DNA of 64,000 bases. It comes from Azorinus chamasolen (lineage: Eukaryota; Mollusca; Bivalvia; Cardiida; Solecurtidae). Where the stretch lies: the NCBI GenBank assembly GCA_963576725.1, contig OY755237.1:64581423-64645422 (forward strand), in the 5' to 3' direction. Made by a program: the position numbers and the translations under genes. Below the pieces are notes generated by a model, which did no database searches, was not told the DNA's origin, and was given only the letters and a program-made list of their open reading frames with translations. The first letter of the stretch is position 1. Every line of letters starts with the position of its first letter. Below, piece by piece: positions 1 to 10,271 of the stretch.

Positions 1-165
1 AGGATGGATATTGTAGCCATTTTGGAAACTAAAGAACCAGATCTATCAAATTCTATTAGCAAACAGAGTAGACCCTGATCAGACGGCTCCTCTAGGAGCC
101 GTCTGATCTGGGTCTACTCTGTTTGCAAATGCGTGAAAACATGTTTATATGAGGGAAAGGGTTAA
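1..165 (-). mobile_element. TTAA-A element, cut by window start
   Basis: Only the hairpin-proximal part is inside the window. A near-perfect palindrome at 61-127 has AAACAGAGTAGACCCTGATC on one arm and its complement on the other, and the element closes with AAAGGGTTAA (TTAA at 162-165). The far end lies off the left edge. The same truncated class recurs at 58609 and 60977. Confidence 0.7.
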
Positions 166-281
166 TGCAGGTTAAAAGTAATGCAGAATGATTCTATATG
201 AGCTTTCTGCATTATTTTCACCCTGTATTAAGCAACCCCCTGCTTTGTAAGATTTCCTATGTTCAATCAATAAATGGTAAC
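166..281. mobile_element. Partial TA-A element
   Basis: This holds the AATGCAGG...CCTGTATTAAGCAACC hairpin of the TA-A family and its CCTATGTTCAATnAATGAATGG-type right shoulder. Neither terminal CAGTA is present, so it is a remnant between two TTAA-A elements. Confidence 0.5.
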
Positions 282-519
282 ATAACCTTTTACTCCATAA
301 ATACACCTCTTCTACACCTTTGCAAACAGAGTAGACCCTGAACAGTTAGCTCCTGTAAGAACCGAACCGTCTGATCTGCTTTTTAAATAATATAGGTATG
401 ATTCAAGTTTCTGCCATGACTAAAAATTCCTTCGACCTTGTGCTATAATAAAAAATATTCTAATTAATATTCATGATGTCATTATTTCTTCCATGAATAT
501 TCATAGAGTAAAGGGTTAG
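282..519 (+). mobile_element. TTAA-A element, decayed termini
   Basis: It starts ATAACCTTTTACTCC and ends GTAAAGGGTTAGG, so both TTAA sites have drifted. The hairpin around 323-385 is eroded on its right arm. Past about 520 there is a simple ATAGTGAGCATAGTAAGTCA-like stretch, then nothing recognised up to 628. Confidence 0.55.
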
Positions 520-628
520 GACAGTTTCTATTGTTAAAGTGGACTAGTCATAGTGAGCATAGTAAGTCATAGTGGACAAACTCATGTTTAACCAAATGTA
601 GTCAGTGTGTGAAAGACGTTAACTTGTA

Positions 629-872
629 TTAAACCTTTCTTTCGTGAATATTGATGCAAGAAATAATGACATTATGAATATTAATGAGATTAGTTTGTTA
701 TATCACATAGACACAGAAACTTTTAGCCATGGTATAAACTATAGATCATATCTATATTATTTCATAGCAAACAGAGCAGACCCTGATCAGATAGCTCCTA
801 TTGGAGCCATCTTATCCTGATCTACTCTGTTGGCAAAGGCATAGAAAGTCGTTATATGAAGGAAAGAGTTAA
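629..872 (-). mobile_element. Complete TTAA-A element
   Basis: TTAA at 629-632 is followed by ACCTTTCTTTCG, and GGAAAGAG precedes TTAA at 869-872, giving 244 bp. The CATGATGTCATTATTTC-type half lies on the left in reverse orientation. The hairpin (about 771-835) lies on the right. Confidence 0.75.
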
Positions 873-972
873 ACCATTGTAAACTAGGTGTCATCTTCAA
901 AATATTTCGTCTGCTGCAATTCTCAGTTATTTTTTCTTCAATTTTTCTTCGAAAATATAATCAGAATGTGAT

Positions 973-1168
973 CAGTATGGATGCTAACTCAATGCCAAGT
1001 TACTTGGCATTGGTATCCAGACAGTATGGATGCTGACGAGACCCCAAGTTACTTGGCATTGGTTTCCAGACAGTATGGATGCTGACTAGACGTCCAGTTA
1101 CTTGGCATTGGTATCCAGACAGTATGGCTGTGAACGAGATGCCAAGTTACTTGGCATTGGTATCCAGA
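973..1168. repeat. Four-copy 49-bp tandem array built on the GACG hairpin
   Basis: CAGTATGG recurs at 973, 1022, 1071 and 1120, exactly 49 bp apart. Each unit carries a short palindrome of the CCAAGTTACTTGG type and then TATCCAGA. The array ends in CAGACTGTTTG, the right arm of the dispersed GACG hairpin family seen as single copies at 7971, 8141 and 32314. Confidence 0.8.
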
Positions 1169-1236
1169 CTGTTTGTTATCACAATTTTACTGCAATCATG
1201 CAAAGAGTTAAAAGTTAAATTTAGAATAGTCTCTAG

Positions 1237-1348
1237 ATGATCCTAAAAAGTGGTCATAACATAGTATTTGGTGGAGAACTAAAGAATTTCTTCTTGAAAA
1301 TTTACGCATCTTATCTGAACCTCTGATGAGAGTAAGTTCCCATGCATG
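1237..1348. mobile_element. Half of an HP-1 hairpin element
   Basis: It has the right half only: GATCCTAAAAAGTGGTCATA, then a TTTGGTGGAGAACTAAAG shoulder and the TTACGCATCTTATCTGAACC tail that follows other HP-1 copies. The left arm is missing. Confidence 0.5.
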
Positions 1349-1350
1349 TA

Positions 1351-1553
1351 CAGTAGAACCCCTCTAATGCGACCACATAATGAATAAACATGGATGTCTT
1401 TATAAGCAGGTGGTTGCTCAATGCAGGAAAAAAGCAATGCAGAAAGCTCCTAGGAGCTTTCTGCATTACTTTTGTCCTGCATTAAGCTACCACCTGCATA
1501 TAGCACCCAGAATTATACCTCTTTTAGGTGGTTGCATTAGCGGGGTTTTACTG
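1351..1553. mobile_element. Complete TA-A (pogo/Tigger-like) element
   Basis: CAGTAGAACCCCTCTAATGC opens the element and GGGGTTTTACTG closes it, with TA on both sides (1349-1350 and 1554-1555). The centre is a long hairpin, with an AGCAGGTGGTTGC arm, an AGAAAGCTCCTAGGAGCTTT apex and a GCTACCACCTGC arm. TA targets and CAGTA-type ends are characters of the pogo group of Tc1/mariner elements. There is no transposase, so it is non-autonomous. Confidence 0.75.
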
Positions 1554-1716
1554 TACTGTGTTAGGAAACATAAGTGCTAGGGAGAAAACTGTTTGGAAAG
1601 TCCTGTATTTATACCACTGCAAACATAGTCCTGTATTTTGTATACATGTATATATATCTATCTATATACCAAATGTGACGAAAACCAGCCACAGCTAAGG
1701 ACATATGTTAAACCTT

Positions 1717-1945
1717 TTAACCCGTTCCCTCATATTGACGCCTCTGCAAAAGTCATTTTATGATACCTTGTGATAAATAGAGCATTTGCTTCTTAGGAGC
1801 ATCTAAGGAGCAAATGCTCTTCTTATCACAATGGTTTCAAAATTGCACAATTCTGAAATTGTCCATTCCTCTTGTAAATGTTCCTTTTTGGTAGATTTAT
1901 TTCAAGAGGTTGGGTCTAAAAATAGCCTATGAGGGAATGGGTTAA
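1717..1945 (+). mobile_element. Complete TTAA-B element
   Basis: TTAA at 1717-1720 and 1942-1945 bounds CCCGTTCCCTCATATTGACG...GAGGGAATGGG. The central hairpin is TAGAGCATTTGCT / AGCAAATGCTCT, slightly eroded at its left foot. The interior phrase TTGGGTCTAAAAATAGCC is diagnostic of the family. Confidence 0.75.
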
Positions 1946-2364
1946 TGCTGAATACTCAAAGCTGCATGGTTCATGATCTTATAATAATAGAGTCCATTCA
2001 GTATGTGAATATTGAATTTGTATAGGAGTTTGAATGACAGACAATGCAGATTCTGGTCAGAGGGTTCCTATGGGCACTTTCTGATGTTGGTATAAACTGT
2101 TTGTACATACCCGTACACCGGTTTTCTACATTTAAATGGTTAAGAGTTCTAATCGGTATTTTCACCATTAGGAATTATGGAATTGATTCTGTGATAGTTT
2201 GATACAAAATGTATTGATATGTGTGATAAATTATTTTATAAATGCAAGGCGAATTTCATATACTAAAGTAGGAATGTTTCTATTTCTTGTTTCAACAGGG
2301 GTTTAAAATGCCAGTTATAAAATATACATATACCTACTTGTTCTTAAAGGTCCCCTTTTAAGTG

Positions 2365-2613
2365 TTAACCCTTTACTCCATAAATATGCCTTTCTACACC
2401 GTTACAAACAGGGTAGACCGAGATCAGACAGTACCTGTATGAGCTGTCTGATCAGGGTCTGCTCTGTTTGATTCTGATATAATATAGGTATGATTCTGCA
2501 GTTTCTGCCATGACCAAAAATTCATATTTCCATGTGTTATCATAACAATTAATCTTATTAATATTCATGATGTCATTATTTCTTACATGAATGTTCATGG
2601 AGTAAAAGGTTAA
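2365..2613 (+). mobile_element. Complete TTAA-A element
   Basis: TTAA at 2365-2368 and 2610-2613 encloses 249 bp. The hairpin occupies about 2402-2470 and the AT-rich half ends CATGAATGTTCATGGAGT. This is one of the less disturbed copies for defining the family. Confidence 0.8.
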
Positions 2614-2748
2614 ATTGTTATTTGATATGTACAATGTATGTAATAGAAAAGTAAAGAAAATACATGTTTTTTTGTGTTTTACTTTGTTTGGCTTCCCTGA
2701 TCCTAATTTGTGATAACTATAGGAAACTGTTTGGGATCAGGTGATATG

Positions 2749-2892
2749 TGTAACATGGTGAAAAAGTTATGACTCAATTGAGACTTGAACCCAGGGCCTT
2801 TGACTTACCATGCCAACACACTACCTACTGAGCTATCAAGCCCCGCAGTCTAAAGCCTATCAACTGTTTCACCACATTCTCAACCCGGCTAT
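2749..2892 (-). mobile_element. tRNA-derived SINE-like element (S1)
   Basis: Read on the minus strand it has a pol III A box (complement of 2824-2835, TAGCTCAGTAGG) and a B box (complement of 2781-2791, GGTTCAAGTCT), the split promoter of a tRNA. The unit runs from a GTAGCCGGGT-like start to TTTTTCACCATGTTACA. Its two ends share an inverted TGTA...TGGTGAAA motif. Copies of the same unit lie at 14922, 16749 and 17031. Confidence 0.7.
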
Positions 2893-2991
2893 GTATGCTG
2901 AATATGATAATTACCCTAAGTATTCAGCCAGACCGGGAACAAAATAGTGTAGAAGGAGCAGTTTGATCAGGGTCTTCACTATTTGCTAATA

Positions 2992-3233
2992 TTACCCCTT
3001 TCCTTCATATAAATGCTTTTTCACACCTTTGGAAACAGAGGCAACCCGGATCAAATGGCTCCTGTAGGAAATGTTTGATCACGGTCTGCTCTGTTTGCTT
3101 TAAAAAGTATGTACATCGGATCCTATAGTTGTTTTCAAAGCAAAAATTCCCGTAAAAAATACATTATGAAAATTAGGTAAATGAATATTCATGAAGTGAA
3201 ATGTGCATAAATGTTCATTAGGGAAATGGTTAA
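2992..3233 (+). mobile_element. TTAA-A element sharing its right TTAA with the next copy
   Basis: The left end is decayed (ATTACCCCTTTCC) and the right end is GGGAAATGG followed by TTAA at 3230-3233. The hairpin GAAACAGAGGCAACC... lies at about 3030-3100. Just to its left, 2936-2990 is half of a TTAA-D-type hairpin. Confidence 0.65.
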
Positions 3234-3475
3234 CCCTTTACCTGTTTAATATTCATGAAAGAAATATTATTGTCATGAATATTAATGAGCTGAACTATTT
3301 GAAAGCATTATTAACAAAATAAAGTTTTGACTGTGATATACAGTGTACATTCAGATCTATATAATTCCATAAGCAAACAGCAGACCCTGATCAGACGGTT
3401 CCTATAGGAGGTCTGATCTAGGTCTACTCTGTTTGCAAATGCGTGAAAACATGTCTAAATGAGGGAAAGGGTTAA
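3230..3475 (-). mobile_element. TTAA-A element abutting the previous one
   Basis: It uses the same TTAA (3230-3233) as its left border and ends GGAAAGGG plus TTAA at 3472-3475. Its hairpin at about 3372-3437 has lost a few bases of the first arm (AAACAGCAGACC). From 3476 to 3732 there are only AT-rich fragments, including a TTAACCCTTAAAATGCTG piece like a TTAA-D end. Confidence 0.7.
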
Positions 3476-3732
3476 AGTAATCAAAATGGTGCCAACTTTA
3501 CTGATTTGTACAGCGTCATGTAGAGGGGAGATTGATGTCCAAATACTTAGAGCAATTAGGGTAATTCTCATTAACCCTTAAAATGCTGAATTTTAAAATG
3601 GACTATTCCAAAATTCAAACAGGTCAAGCTTACGGTGAATACGGATTTTCCTAAAGAAGAGTGTAACATGACAAAGAGTGCACACCCTAATTAGAGGACT
3701 CCTTGTACTATGCACTGCTACTTTATTAACAG

Positions 3733-3950
3733 AGTGAGCGAGTTTGGTTTTACGTCACTCCGACACTGAATAGGTCATATAGCGCCGATGAATGATGAGA
3801 TGACATGATGATGAGGGATGATATCAGGAAGATGATTTCGGCTAATCCCATTTGTTGCAAAGCAGCTCATGGGATCAAAACCATGGGATCGACCTGCCTT
3901 CCTTTTAGTCCTTGGCAGAGGGGATAATCTCCGTCAAATAAACAAAAACA
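3733..3950. repeat. Possible diverged SINE core
   Basis: GTTTGGTTTTACGTCACTCC and the following TCATATAGCGCCGATGA resemble the conserved central segment of a molluscan SINE group (Nin-DC type). The resemblance is from memory and the copy is eroded. No A or B box is visible. Positions 3951-4249 show nothing recognised. Confidence 0.3.
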
Positions 3951-4249
3951 TACATTCTTATTAGGATAAGCTGTGCATCTAGCGTTAAGTTTTTAGATGG
4001 TACCAGTAACACAGCGTTATGGCCCTTGACTTAGAATTAAGACATTCTACATGGCAAATTTGAGACAGATGTGGCAGTGACTGCGAGGCATCATTTTTTG
4101 GTGGAGGTGGGGGCGGAGGGAATTTGTTTGGATCTGGTACCAGCTAATCAGAGGAAATGTGTCAAAATACAGGAATATTCAACTTTAACACCGGTCCTAA
4201 GGTATCCAAACAGACACATGTTAAATATTGTTAGTTTTCTAATGTTGCA

Positions 4250-4590
4250 TGTGACGACTAGCAAGCGCTTTTTTAATTTCGCATGTGACTTCTCGCGAGA
4301 AGTGACTAGCGATATTTAAATGGCTCAAGTTTGGGGAGGGATTCAACAGGCTATATTATAGATCTAGCCTCTTTCAAATAGTGCATGTGTCAACTAGCGC
4401 TATAAGTGCCCTTTTAATATCACGAGAATTCTCGCGAGAAGTGACTAGTAATATTTAAATGGCTTAATATCGCATATATGTAAGTATGGGAGGGATTCTA
4501 CAAGCTATGATATAACCTGTTTCAAATATCACATGTGTCGACATGAGCTAAATAGCGCCCTTTTCTAATATTGTATGTCTTGACAAGCTT
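4250..4590. repeat. Two-unit repeat carrying TCTCGCGAGA palindromes
   Basis: Two related units contain TTCTCGCGAGAAGTGACTAG (about 4290 and 4430), each followed by AATATTTAAATGGCT and then a GGGAGGGATTC block. A third, more degraded unit ends at 4590. TCTCGCGAGA is known as a binding motif of BANP/Kaiso-class factors in vertebrates. Whether it is used here is unknown. Confidence 0.5.
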
Positions 4591-5619
4591 TAAGGTGGCG
4601 AGATAGTTTAGCCACAGATATCGAAAAATCATATTTAAAACTACCTAGAGCCGTTTTTCTGAGCCTAGTTGGTTAGTTATATTAATTTATTTGATTGTTT
4701 ATCAGAAACATCGATAATCCTATCAAAACCGAAATCTGAAATCTATTTAAATGTGCCAGTTTGGTGTTTTTTTCAAACAGCGATTACAAGGTTATCTTTT
4801 GGGCTAAACTTATTGTAATTGGCCAATATGTGAATCATTAGCATGTATAGGGAACCATGTCACAGATTTTTGATAAAACTCTCCGTTTGGGAGTTATGCA
4901 ATATTTTAGTTTTAAGACCCCTAAAATTCTGCCTCCTGCTACGTTTCTTTCGATTTTAGACGATCGAAGCAATATATAAAAAAAACTGTGACCCGGATCC
5001 CTGGTTGAGACAATGCTCTTTGATATGCCGCAAATCGCGTATAATTCGGACACAAATTACAGAAGTTAAGATTGTTTGAAAAAGCCGACTCCTTTAAATT
5101 TCCATCTGTCAAAAACATGAAAAGGAATAGAAAGAACCCCATTGTGTTGCGTAATCTTATAATTATTATCAAATTTATATACAATGGAGAGCGTATAATA
5201 TGTGTGATATTTTCCACTAAGTTCCTCTCCCTTTCTTCCATCCGATCAATTAAAAAATCTGGTTTAATTGCCGGTTTCCCATAAATCACCCAGCAGAAAG
5301 CTTATCTAGTCATGTGGCCTACATAGTTTGAGGCTTCTGAGAGGGAATGCGGATAAATAGCCGCCTATTGCTTTATCACCCATGTGCCCTAATTATCAGT
5401 TCCCCCCTAGGTGCCCCTGATAAGCCTTCCTCGTAAATGGCTGACTGGCCAAGTCAGAGAAAAGGTCGATGGTAATAAAGTAAAAGGGGTTTATGCGGCT
5501 TTTGTGGTATATTTTATGGTATTTCGTTAACGCAATGGATAAAAGAGACTAATGTCTATACATTAATGCAAAAATATATTTTTTTTTTTGTTGTGTGTTT
5601 CTAACATACTGTGGCACCT
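4591..5619. repeat. 1-kb segment I, tandem copy 1
   Basis: It starts TAAGGTGGCGAGATAG and ends CATACTGTGGCACCTTAA. It carries short open frames on both strands, but these are not conserved as frames among the three copies, so it is treated as non-coding repeat. Compared with copy 2 it has about 50 extra bp near 4680-4740. Confidence 0.8.
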
Positions 5620-6621
5620 TAAGCTGGCGAGATAGTTTAGCCCTAGATATCGAAAAATCATATTTAAAACGACACAGAGCCATTTTTCTGAGCCTGGTTG
5701 GTTAGTTTGAAATTCATTAAAATGTGCCAGTTTTACTTTTTTCAGACAACGATTACAAAGTTATCTTTTGGACTAAACTTACTGTAATTGGCCAATATGT
5801 AAATCATTAGCACGTCTAGGGAATCGTGTCACAGAATTTTGATAAAAACTCTCCGTTTGTGAGTTATGCAATATTTTAGTTTTAACATCCCTAAAATTCT
5901 GCCTCGCGCTTCGTTTCTTTTGATTTTAGACGATCGAAGCAACATATCGAAAAACTGTGACACGGATCCCTCGCTGAGACAATGCTTTTTGATATGCCGC
6001 AAATTGCGTATAATTCGGGCACAAATTACAGAAGTTTTGCTTGTTGGAAAAAGCCAGCTCCTTTAAATTTGCATCTGTCAAAAACATGATAAAGAATAGA
6101 AAGAACCCCACTGTGTTGCGTAATCTTATAACTATCTATAGCTTTCAATCACATTTATATCCAATGGAGAGCTTATAATATGTGTGATATTTTCCACTAA
6201 GCTCCTCCCCCTTTCTTCCATCCGATCAATTAAGAAAGCTGATTTAATTTCCGGTTTCCCATAAATCACCCATGGCATCAGAAAGCTTATCTAGTCATGT
6301 GGCCTACATAGATTGAGGCTACCGAGAGGGAAACGCGGATAAATAGCTGCCTATCGCTTTATCACGTAAGTGCCCTAATTTTCAGCCCCCCCCCCCCCCA
6401 GGTCTCCCGTATGATAAGCATTCCTCGTAAATAGCTGACTGGCTAAGTCAGAGAAAAGCCCGACGGTAATAAAGTAAAAGGGGTTTACACGGCTTTTGGG
6501 GTATATTTTATGGTATTTCGTTAATGCAATTAATAAAAGGGACTAGTATCTATTCATTAATGCAAAACTATAAAAAAAAAAAAGATTTGTTTTGTGATTC
6601 TGACATACTGTGGCACCTTAA
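5620..6621. repeat. 1-kb segment I, tandem copy 2
   Basis: It begins TAAGCTGGCGAGATAG directly after the end of copy 1 and finishes with the same CATACTGTGGCACCTTAA. It includes a run of about 13 C at 6388-6400. By eye most of its length aligns with copy 1, with scattered substitutions. Confidence 0.8.
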
Positions 6622-6779
6622 ACGTATGTCGCGATCGGAACATCGTTAAAAAGGCTATGTCTGTAACTCCCGCTCATTTCTCGGTCTTCTTATGATCGTT
6701 GACACTGGTGCATGGGTGGAACGAGTCACGTAGTGATTATTTATCATGTGTCTGTCCAGCTCCGATTTAAAGTTATTAT

Positions 6780-7240
6780 CCCCTGCCAAAGGCAGAGGGA
6801 TAATTTTGTATGTGTCCGTCCGTCCTTCCATCTTTCCGTCCTTCCGTCCGGTTTCCGTCCGATGCCATATCTCTGTAACGGACTGACAGAATTCAATGAA
6901 GCTTGCCATGAACTTTTTTTATCACTGGGGCATCGTTTCCATACACATGTATTATTTTCCAGATCGCTTGCGGTATTTAGGAGTTATTGTCCTTTTATAC
7001 GCAAAAATCACATTTCCGGTCCGATGCCATATCTCTAACGGATTGACAGAATTCAGTGAAATTCGATATGAATATATATCACGGGACATCGTCCAATGGA
7101 TTACTTTTCCAGATTGCGGCATTTACGAGTTATTGCCTTTTTTAAAGCAAAAATCACATATTTTTTCCGTCCGATGCCATAACGGATCTGTACATAACGG
7201 ATTGACTGAATTCAATGAAACTCAACATGAATACATGTAT
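6780..7240. repeat. GTCCGTCCGTCC-headed tandem repeat element
   Basis: A CCCTGCCAAAGGCAGAGGG hairpin (about 6780-6800) leads into a GTCCGTCC run. Three diverging units then begin CCGATGCCATA (about 6860, 7019 and 7168), each continuing with ACGGAyTGACwGAATTCA. The unit length is about 150 bp. This architecture matches the larger elements at 32691 and 35706. Confidence 0.6.
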
Positions 7241-7299
7241 GTGTTATTGCCATGGCTCATTCAGTATCAAAATATGTACACTATTATTAGATATTGACG

Positions 7300-7600
7300 T
7301 AGAAAGCAGTAATTTGGCCCAATATTCATAAAAGTACAAAAATGAGTCATGCAGGAACAAACACATACAAAATAAACAGCCGCCCGAACAGCACCACAAC
7401 AAGAAAACAATAAATGTGCCAAAACACAAAGAGACGCACAAAGACAAAAGAAACAATAGGAGGAGATGGAAGTACCGCATTGGAACGGCCAGTAACAGTA
7501 GTCAATTGAGGGTTAAACTGGTTTGACTTAACCGGTTTAACTGCTTGACTCGACTTCTTTTTCATTTGAAGCAGACGAAAATATGTCTAGCAAACGACAA
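7300..7600. repeat. Fragment related to the 11.5-kb Penelope-like element flank
   Basis: The phrase GCATTGGAACGGCCAG near 7478 matches GCCTTGGAACGGCCAG near 11655, and the upstream ACACAAAGAGACGCACAA style is shared. It appears to be a decayed copy of the non-coding part of that element. From 7601 to 7960 nothing is recognised. Confidence 0.4.
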
Positions 7601-7970
7601 TTCTGGTACTGAAAAGGTTAATTGCTCAGAGTCCAGAAAGTATTTGGAGTACATAATGCTGGACAGCAAATGACCTGCATAATGTTAACAATACATCGAA
7701 CAGCTCTTGGGCATAAGTGAGCACAGTGACAAATATTGCATCTGCATTTTCAGGGGTGTAAATCTGGAGTGTAGTCTCGCAGTAAATCACGGTATTTTTG
7801 AATTTACATCCGCTGGGGAAAAATATAGTACAATGCAGTAAATAAATGAAATACAATTAAATAAATTGGTCAATAACCAAACATGCAGCGCATTGCAGTA
7901 TAATGGGGTCATAACCAAGTTTTAGAATGGATGTTTGTTCAATGTCTTTATAAAACGTTTAATAGGGTGT

Positions 7971-8037
7971 CAAACAGTTTGGATCCTGATGAGACGTCGA
8001 GTTACTCGGCGCCTCATCTGGATCAGAACAGTTTTGC
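7971..8037. repeat. GACG-family hairpin
   Basis: CAAACAGTTTGGATCCTGAT pairs imperfectly with ATCTGGATCAGAACAGTTTT around a GTCGAGTTACTCGGC apex. It sits about 170 bp from a sister copy and is followed by GAAGGGGTTAA. Confidence 0.6.
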
Positions 8038-8140
8038 ATATGATATTACTTCATGGCACTGAAGGGGTTAATGTCTGCAACTATTGTCGTCTGCTGCATT
8101 TTTCCCTTCCATATCTATTCAAAAATAAATGTCAGAGTGA

Positions 8141-8209
8141 AAAACAGTTTGGACCCTGATGAGGTGACAAGTTATTCGGCGTCTAATCTGGATCCAGACT
8201 GTTTGCAAA
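8141..8209. repeat. GACG-family hairpin, second copy
   Basis: AAAACAGTTTGGACCCTGAT and ATCTGGATCCAGACTGTTTG form the arms, with an apex of the ACAAGTTATTCGG type. The upstream shoulder (TCTGCTGCATTTTTCCCTTC) is shared with the 875-960 region that precedes the 49-bp array. Confidence 0.6.
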
Positions 8210-8318
8210 TGTTGTTATCAATACTAAAACCTTCAATGAACTTCTCGATATTTGGATGATATCTTCAATTTTATTTACTTCACATTCTGAACAAAGTGAG
8301 AAAATGAGTACGTGTATG

Positions 8319-8500
8319 TCCAATAATTTTTACAAAGTTTGTAAATCACATCACCATAAAATTCAAGATATGAAATACCGTGTCACAGTAGCGCCTTAAG
8401 ATTACATTTGTACTTGTTAGTAAGTGAGAGATCTCGATGGAGAATTTAGAGAATGTTTTTCTTAGTTTATGATATCTATATCCTGTTGCATATAATTTCT
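8319..8500 (-). pseudogene. Decayed Penelope-like reverse transcriptase 3' fragment
   Basis: On the minus strand this matches the C-terminal coding part of the reverse transcriptase at 12169-13080. Compare CCAATAATTTTTACAAAGTT with CCAATAATTTTTTGAAGTTT at about 12339, and then aligned stretches up to the TATATCCTGTTGC / TCTGTAGCCCTGT position. It is interrupted and not translatable for any length. It marks an older insertion of the same family. Confidence 0.5.
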
Positions 8501-8514
8501 TTCAATTGCTTTAG

Positions 8515-8853
8515 CTCATACAGGCAAGAAATCCTCATTGTGAACTGTTTGGGTAGTGCTTTTGATATATCCGTATTGTATTGTCCGTTATCAACAATAA
8601 ACTTAAACAACATTTCTTCTAAAATACCTAGGTCAATTGTGATCAATCAAAAGTCACAGAAGCAGTCATTGCGAGGTCCTCTTTCATTTTTTCAACACCT
8701 AGTAATTCAAGTAGAACTTTTGTCTTGGCAATCAGAAGAAAAACCTTTCGCTTGGCCCATTTCAGGTGACCCTCTACCAACATTGTTCAAACTAGTTCAC
8801 GGCTACTGTGGATATATAAAACTATTGTCTTGTGATACTGGAGTATTGCTTAG
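8515..8853 (+). CDS. Possible internal coding exon, unrecognised
   Basis: The segment is open in one frame for its full 339 bp (113 codons). It is preceded by a pyrimidine-rich acceptor (TTTCTTTCAATTGCTTTAG) and followed by a consensus donor (TTAG|GTAACT), and both boundaries have the same phase. The peptide has no domain I recognise; it includes GDPLPTLFKLVHGYCGYIKL near its end. It begins right after a retroelement remnant and could be chance. No other exon of the same gene was identified. Confidence 0.25.
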
Positions 8854-9224
8854 GTAACTTTTGTTTGAGCTGTTAAATGAAAATCATCATGAATGGGGTA
8901 AGTTTTTAAAAGACACTATGAAGCAATGTTGGACTACAGTAGGCAATAGTGGACTGATTATTAAAGGACCGGGCTTCTACAGTACGTGTTAAACTGCTAA
9001 ATTTAACGACAATCGTGTCCTTTATCTAAACTTCAAAGCTTTTGAAAATCACAATATTCTAAATTCTGGACATTTGTGTGAGAATTTCTTGGATCTTACC
9101 CAAGTGGTGTATCATATTTTATGACCGCTTCAGCTTATTTAAAGTTTTGACTTGTCTACGCACTACGCAGGTGCGTATGTGCATATCGCCCAGGCACGCC
9201 CCTAAAGACTTGTCATTAGCAGAT

Positions 9225-9337
9225 TTAAACCGCAGTTTCATTTTGGTGGCAATGATTATTTTAATCCAGTCCCCATGAAAAAGAATAACAAACTCTGATT
9301 GGCCAACCCTACAGAATTTTCGAAAACTGCGGTTTAA
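9225..9337. mobile_element. Short TTAA-bounded palindromic element (ACCGCAGTTT ends)
   Basis: TTAAACCGCAGTTT at the left and AAACTGCGGTTTAA at the right make inverted ends with TTAA at 9225-9228 and 9334-9337. The interior has no strong hairpin. The same left end reappears at 20079. The ends differ from the CCCTTT families, so it is a separate group. Confidence 0.6.
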
Positions 9338-10271
9338 GTGTCTTTGATCAGCTAGATTCAAATTATTGGTCCAATTTCAAACAATGACTGTCACCTGTTT
9401 GATAAATAGGTGCTGACTTCCATTTTTCAACATTTGCCTTTTCAATTTTGTGGCAATTATTTGAATATGACTGTTAGATACATGTACATTTACTGTTTTT
9501 CGTCGTGGTGCTGTTTAGGTGGTTGTGTTTTGTATGTGGTGTTCCCTGCATGACTCGTACATGTACTATTGTCATCATGCAGTCTAACCTAGATCTCTCT
9601 ATATAATTTTAGTAAAGGATTTCTATCAAAGTGTGCCATGAACATTAAATTTTGGTTTAGTTTATAATTTTATCAGATCTAGAATCTACGTAAATTTCGA
9701 AATAAGTACAATGTAAGTAAAAACTGGGTTTTTGTCAGGTTATGGCTTTGAATATTTTTGTACGTAGATCTACGTGCGTATTATACGTAATAAGCGCTAC
9801 GCCCTGGCGAATATGTCAAATACATGTACCTGCATTTATCAGCCTCATGCGGGCTTGATTTGGAAGGTGAGCTTATAGTAGAGCTAACATACTATCCAAA
9901 AATGATACATTAGATCCCGATTTAAATGCTTAGATCGCTTTATGGTGTTGTAGGTTGACGTCAGCTGATACAGGCATGTTGTCCCAACGACACCCACCAA
10001 CGCTTGCGTAACGCAACTCAACCATCACCCACTCTTTGGCGGCGTTGGCTGGTAACTGGATCCCCATAACGCATAACCAACCAAAACCACGCAATGCGTT
10101 GTTTTGGGGGTTTGATGTCAGGGGCGCAGCTAGCGATACACACTTAAGCACGTGCGTAACATCAGTACGTATAACAGGTGAACACATTATCATGGCCAAA
10201 AATGGAGAAAAATCACAGATTTTGATGAACGTTCTTCCTTGTCGTGTATGCTTTAGCCATTGGGAACACAT
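9338..10271. other. No recognised gene or repeat
   Basis: The stretch is AT-rich. Opposed short open frames at 9930-10275 lack splice signals, family resemblance or repeat structure I can name. A donor-like TGGAAG|GTGAGC lies at 9866 but has no convincing exon before it. Confidence 0.4.

Noticed and set aside
6712..7297. Overlapping frames of 108 and 133 codons
   Set aside because: They lie in the GTCCGTCC-headed repeat and are not conserved between its units.
8453..8514. Start of an open frame upstream of the 8515 exon candidate
   Set aside because: This portion overlaps the decayed Penelope-like fragment and precedes the acceptor site, so it is not part of the candidate exon.
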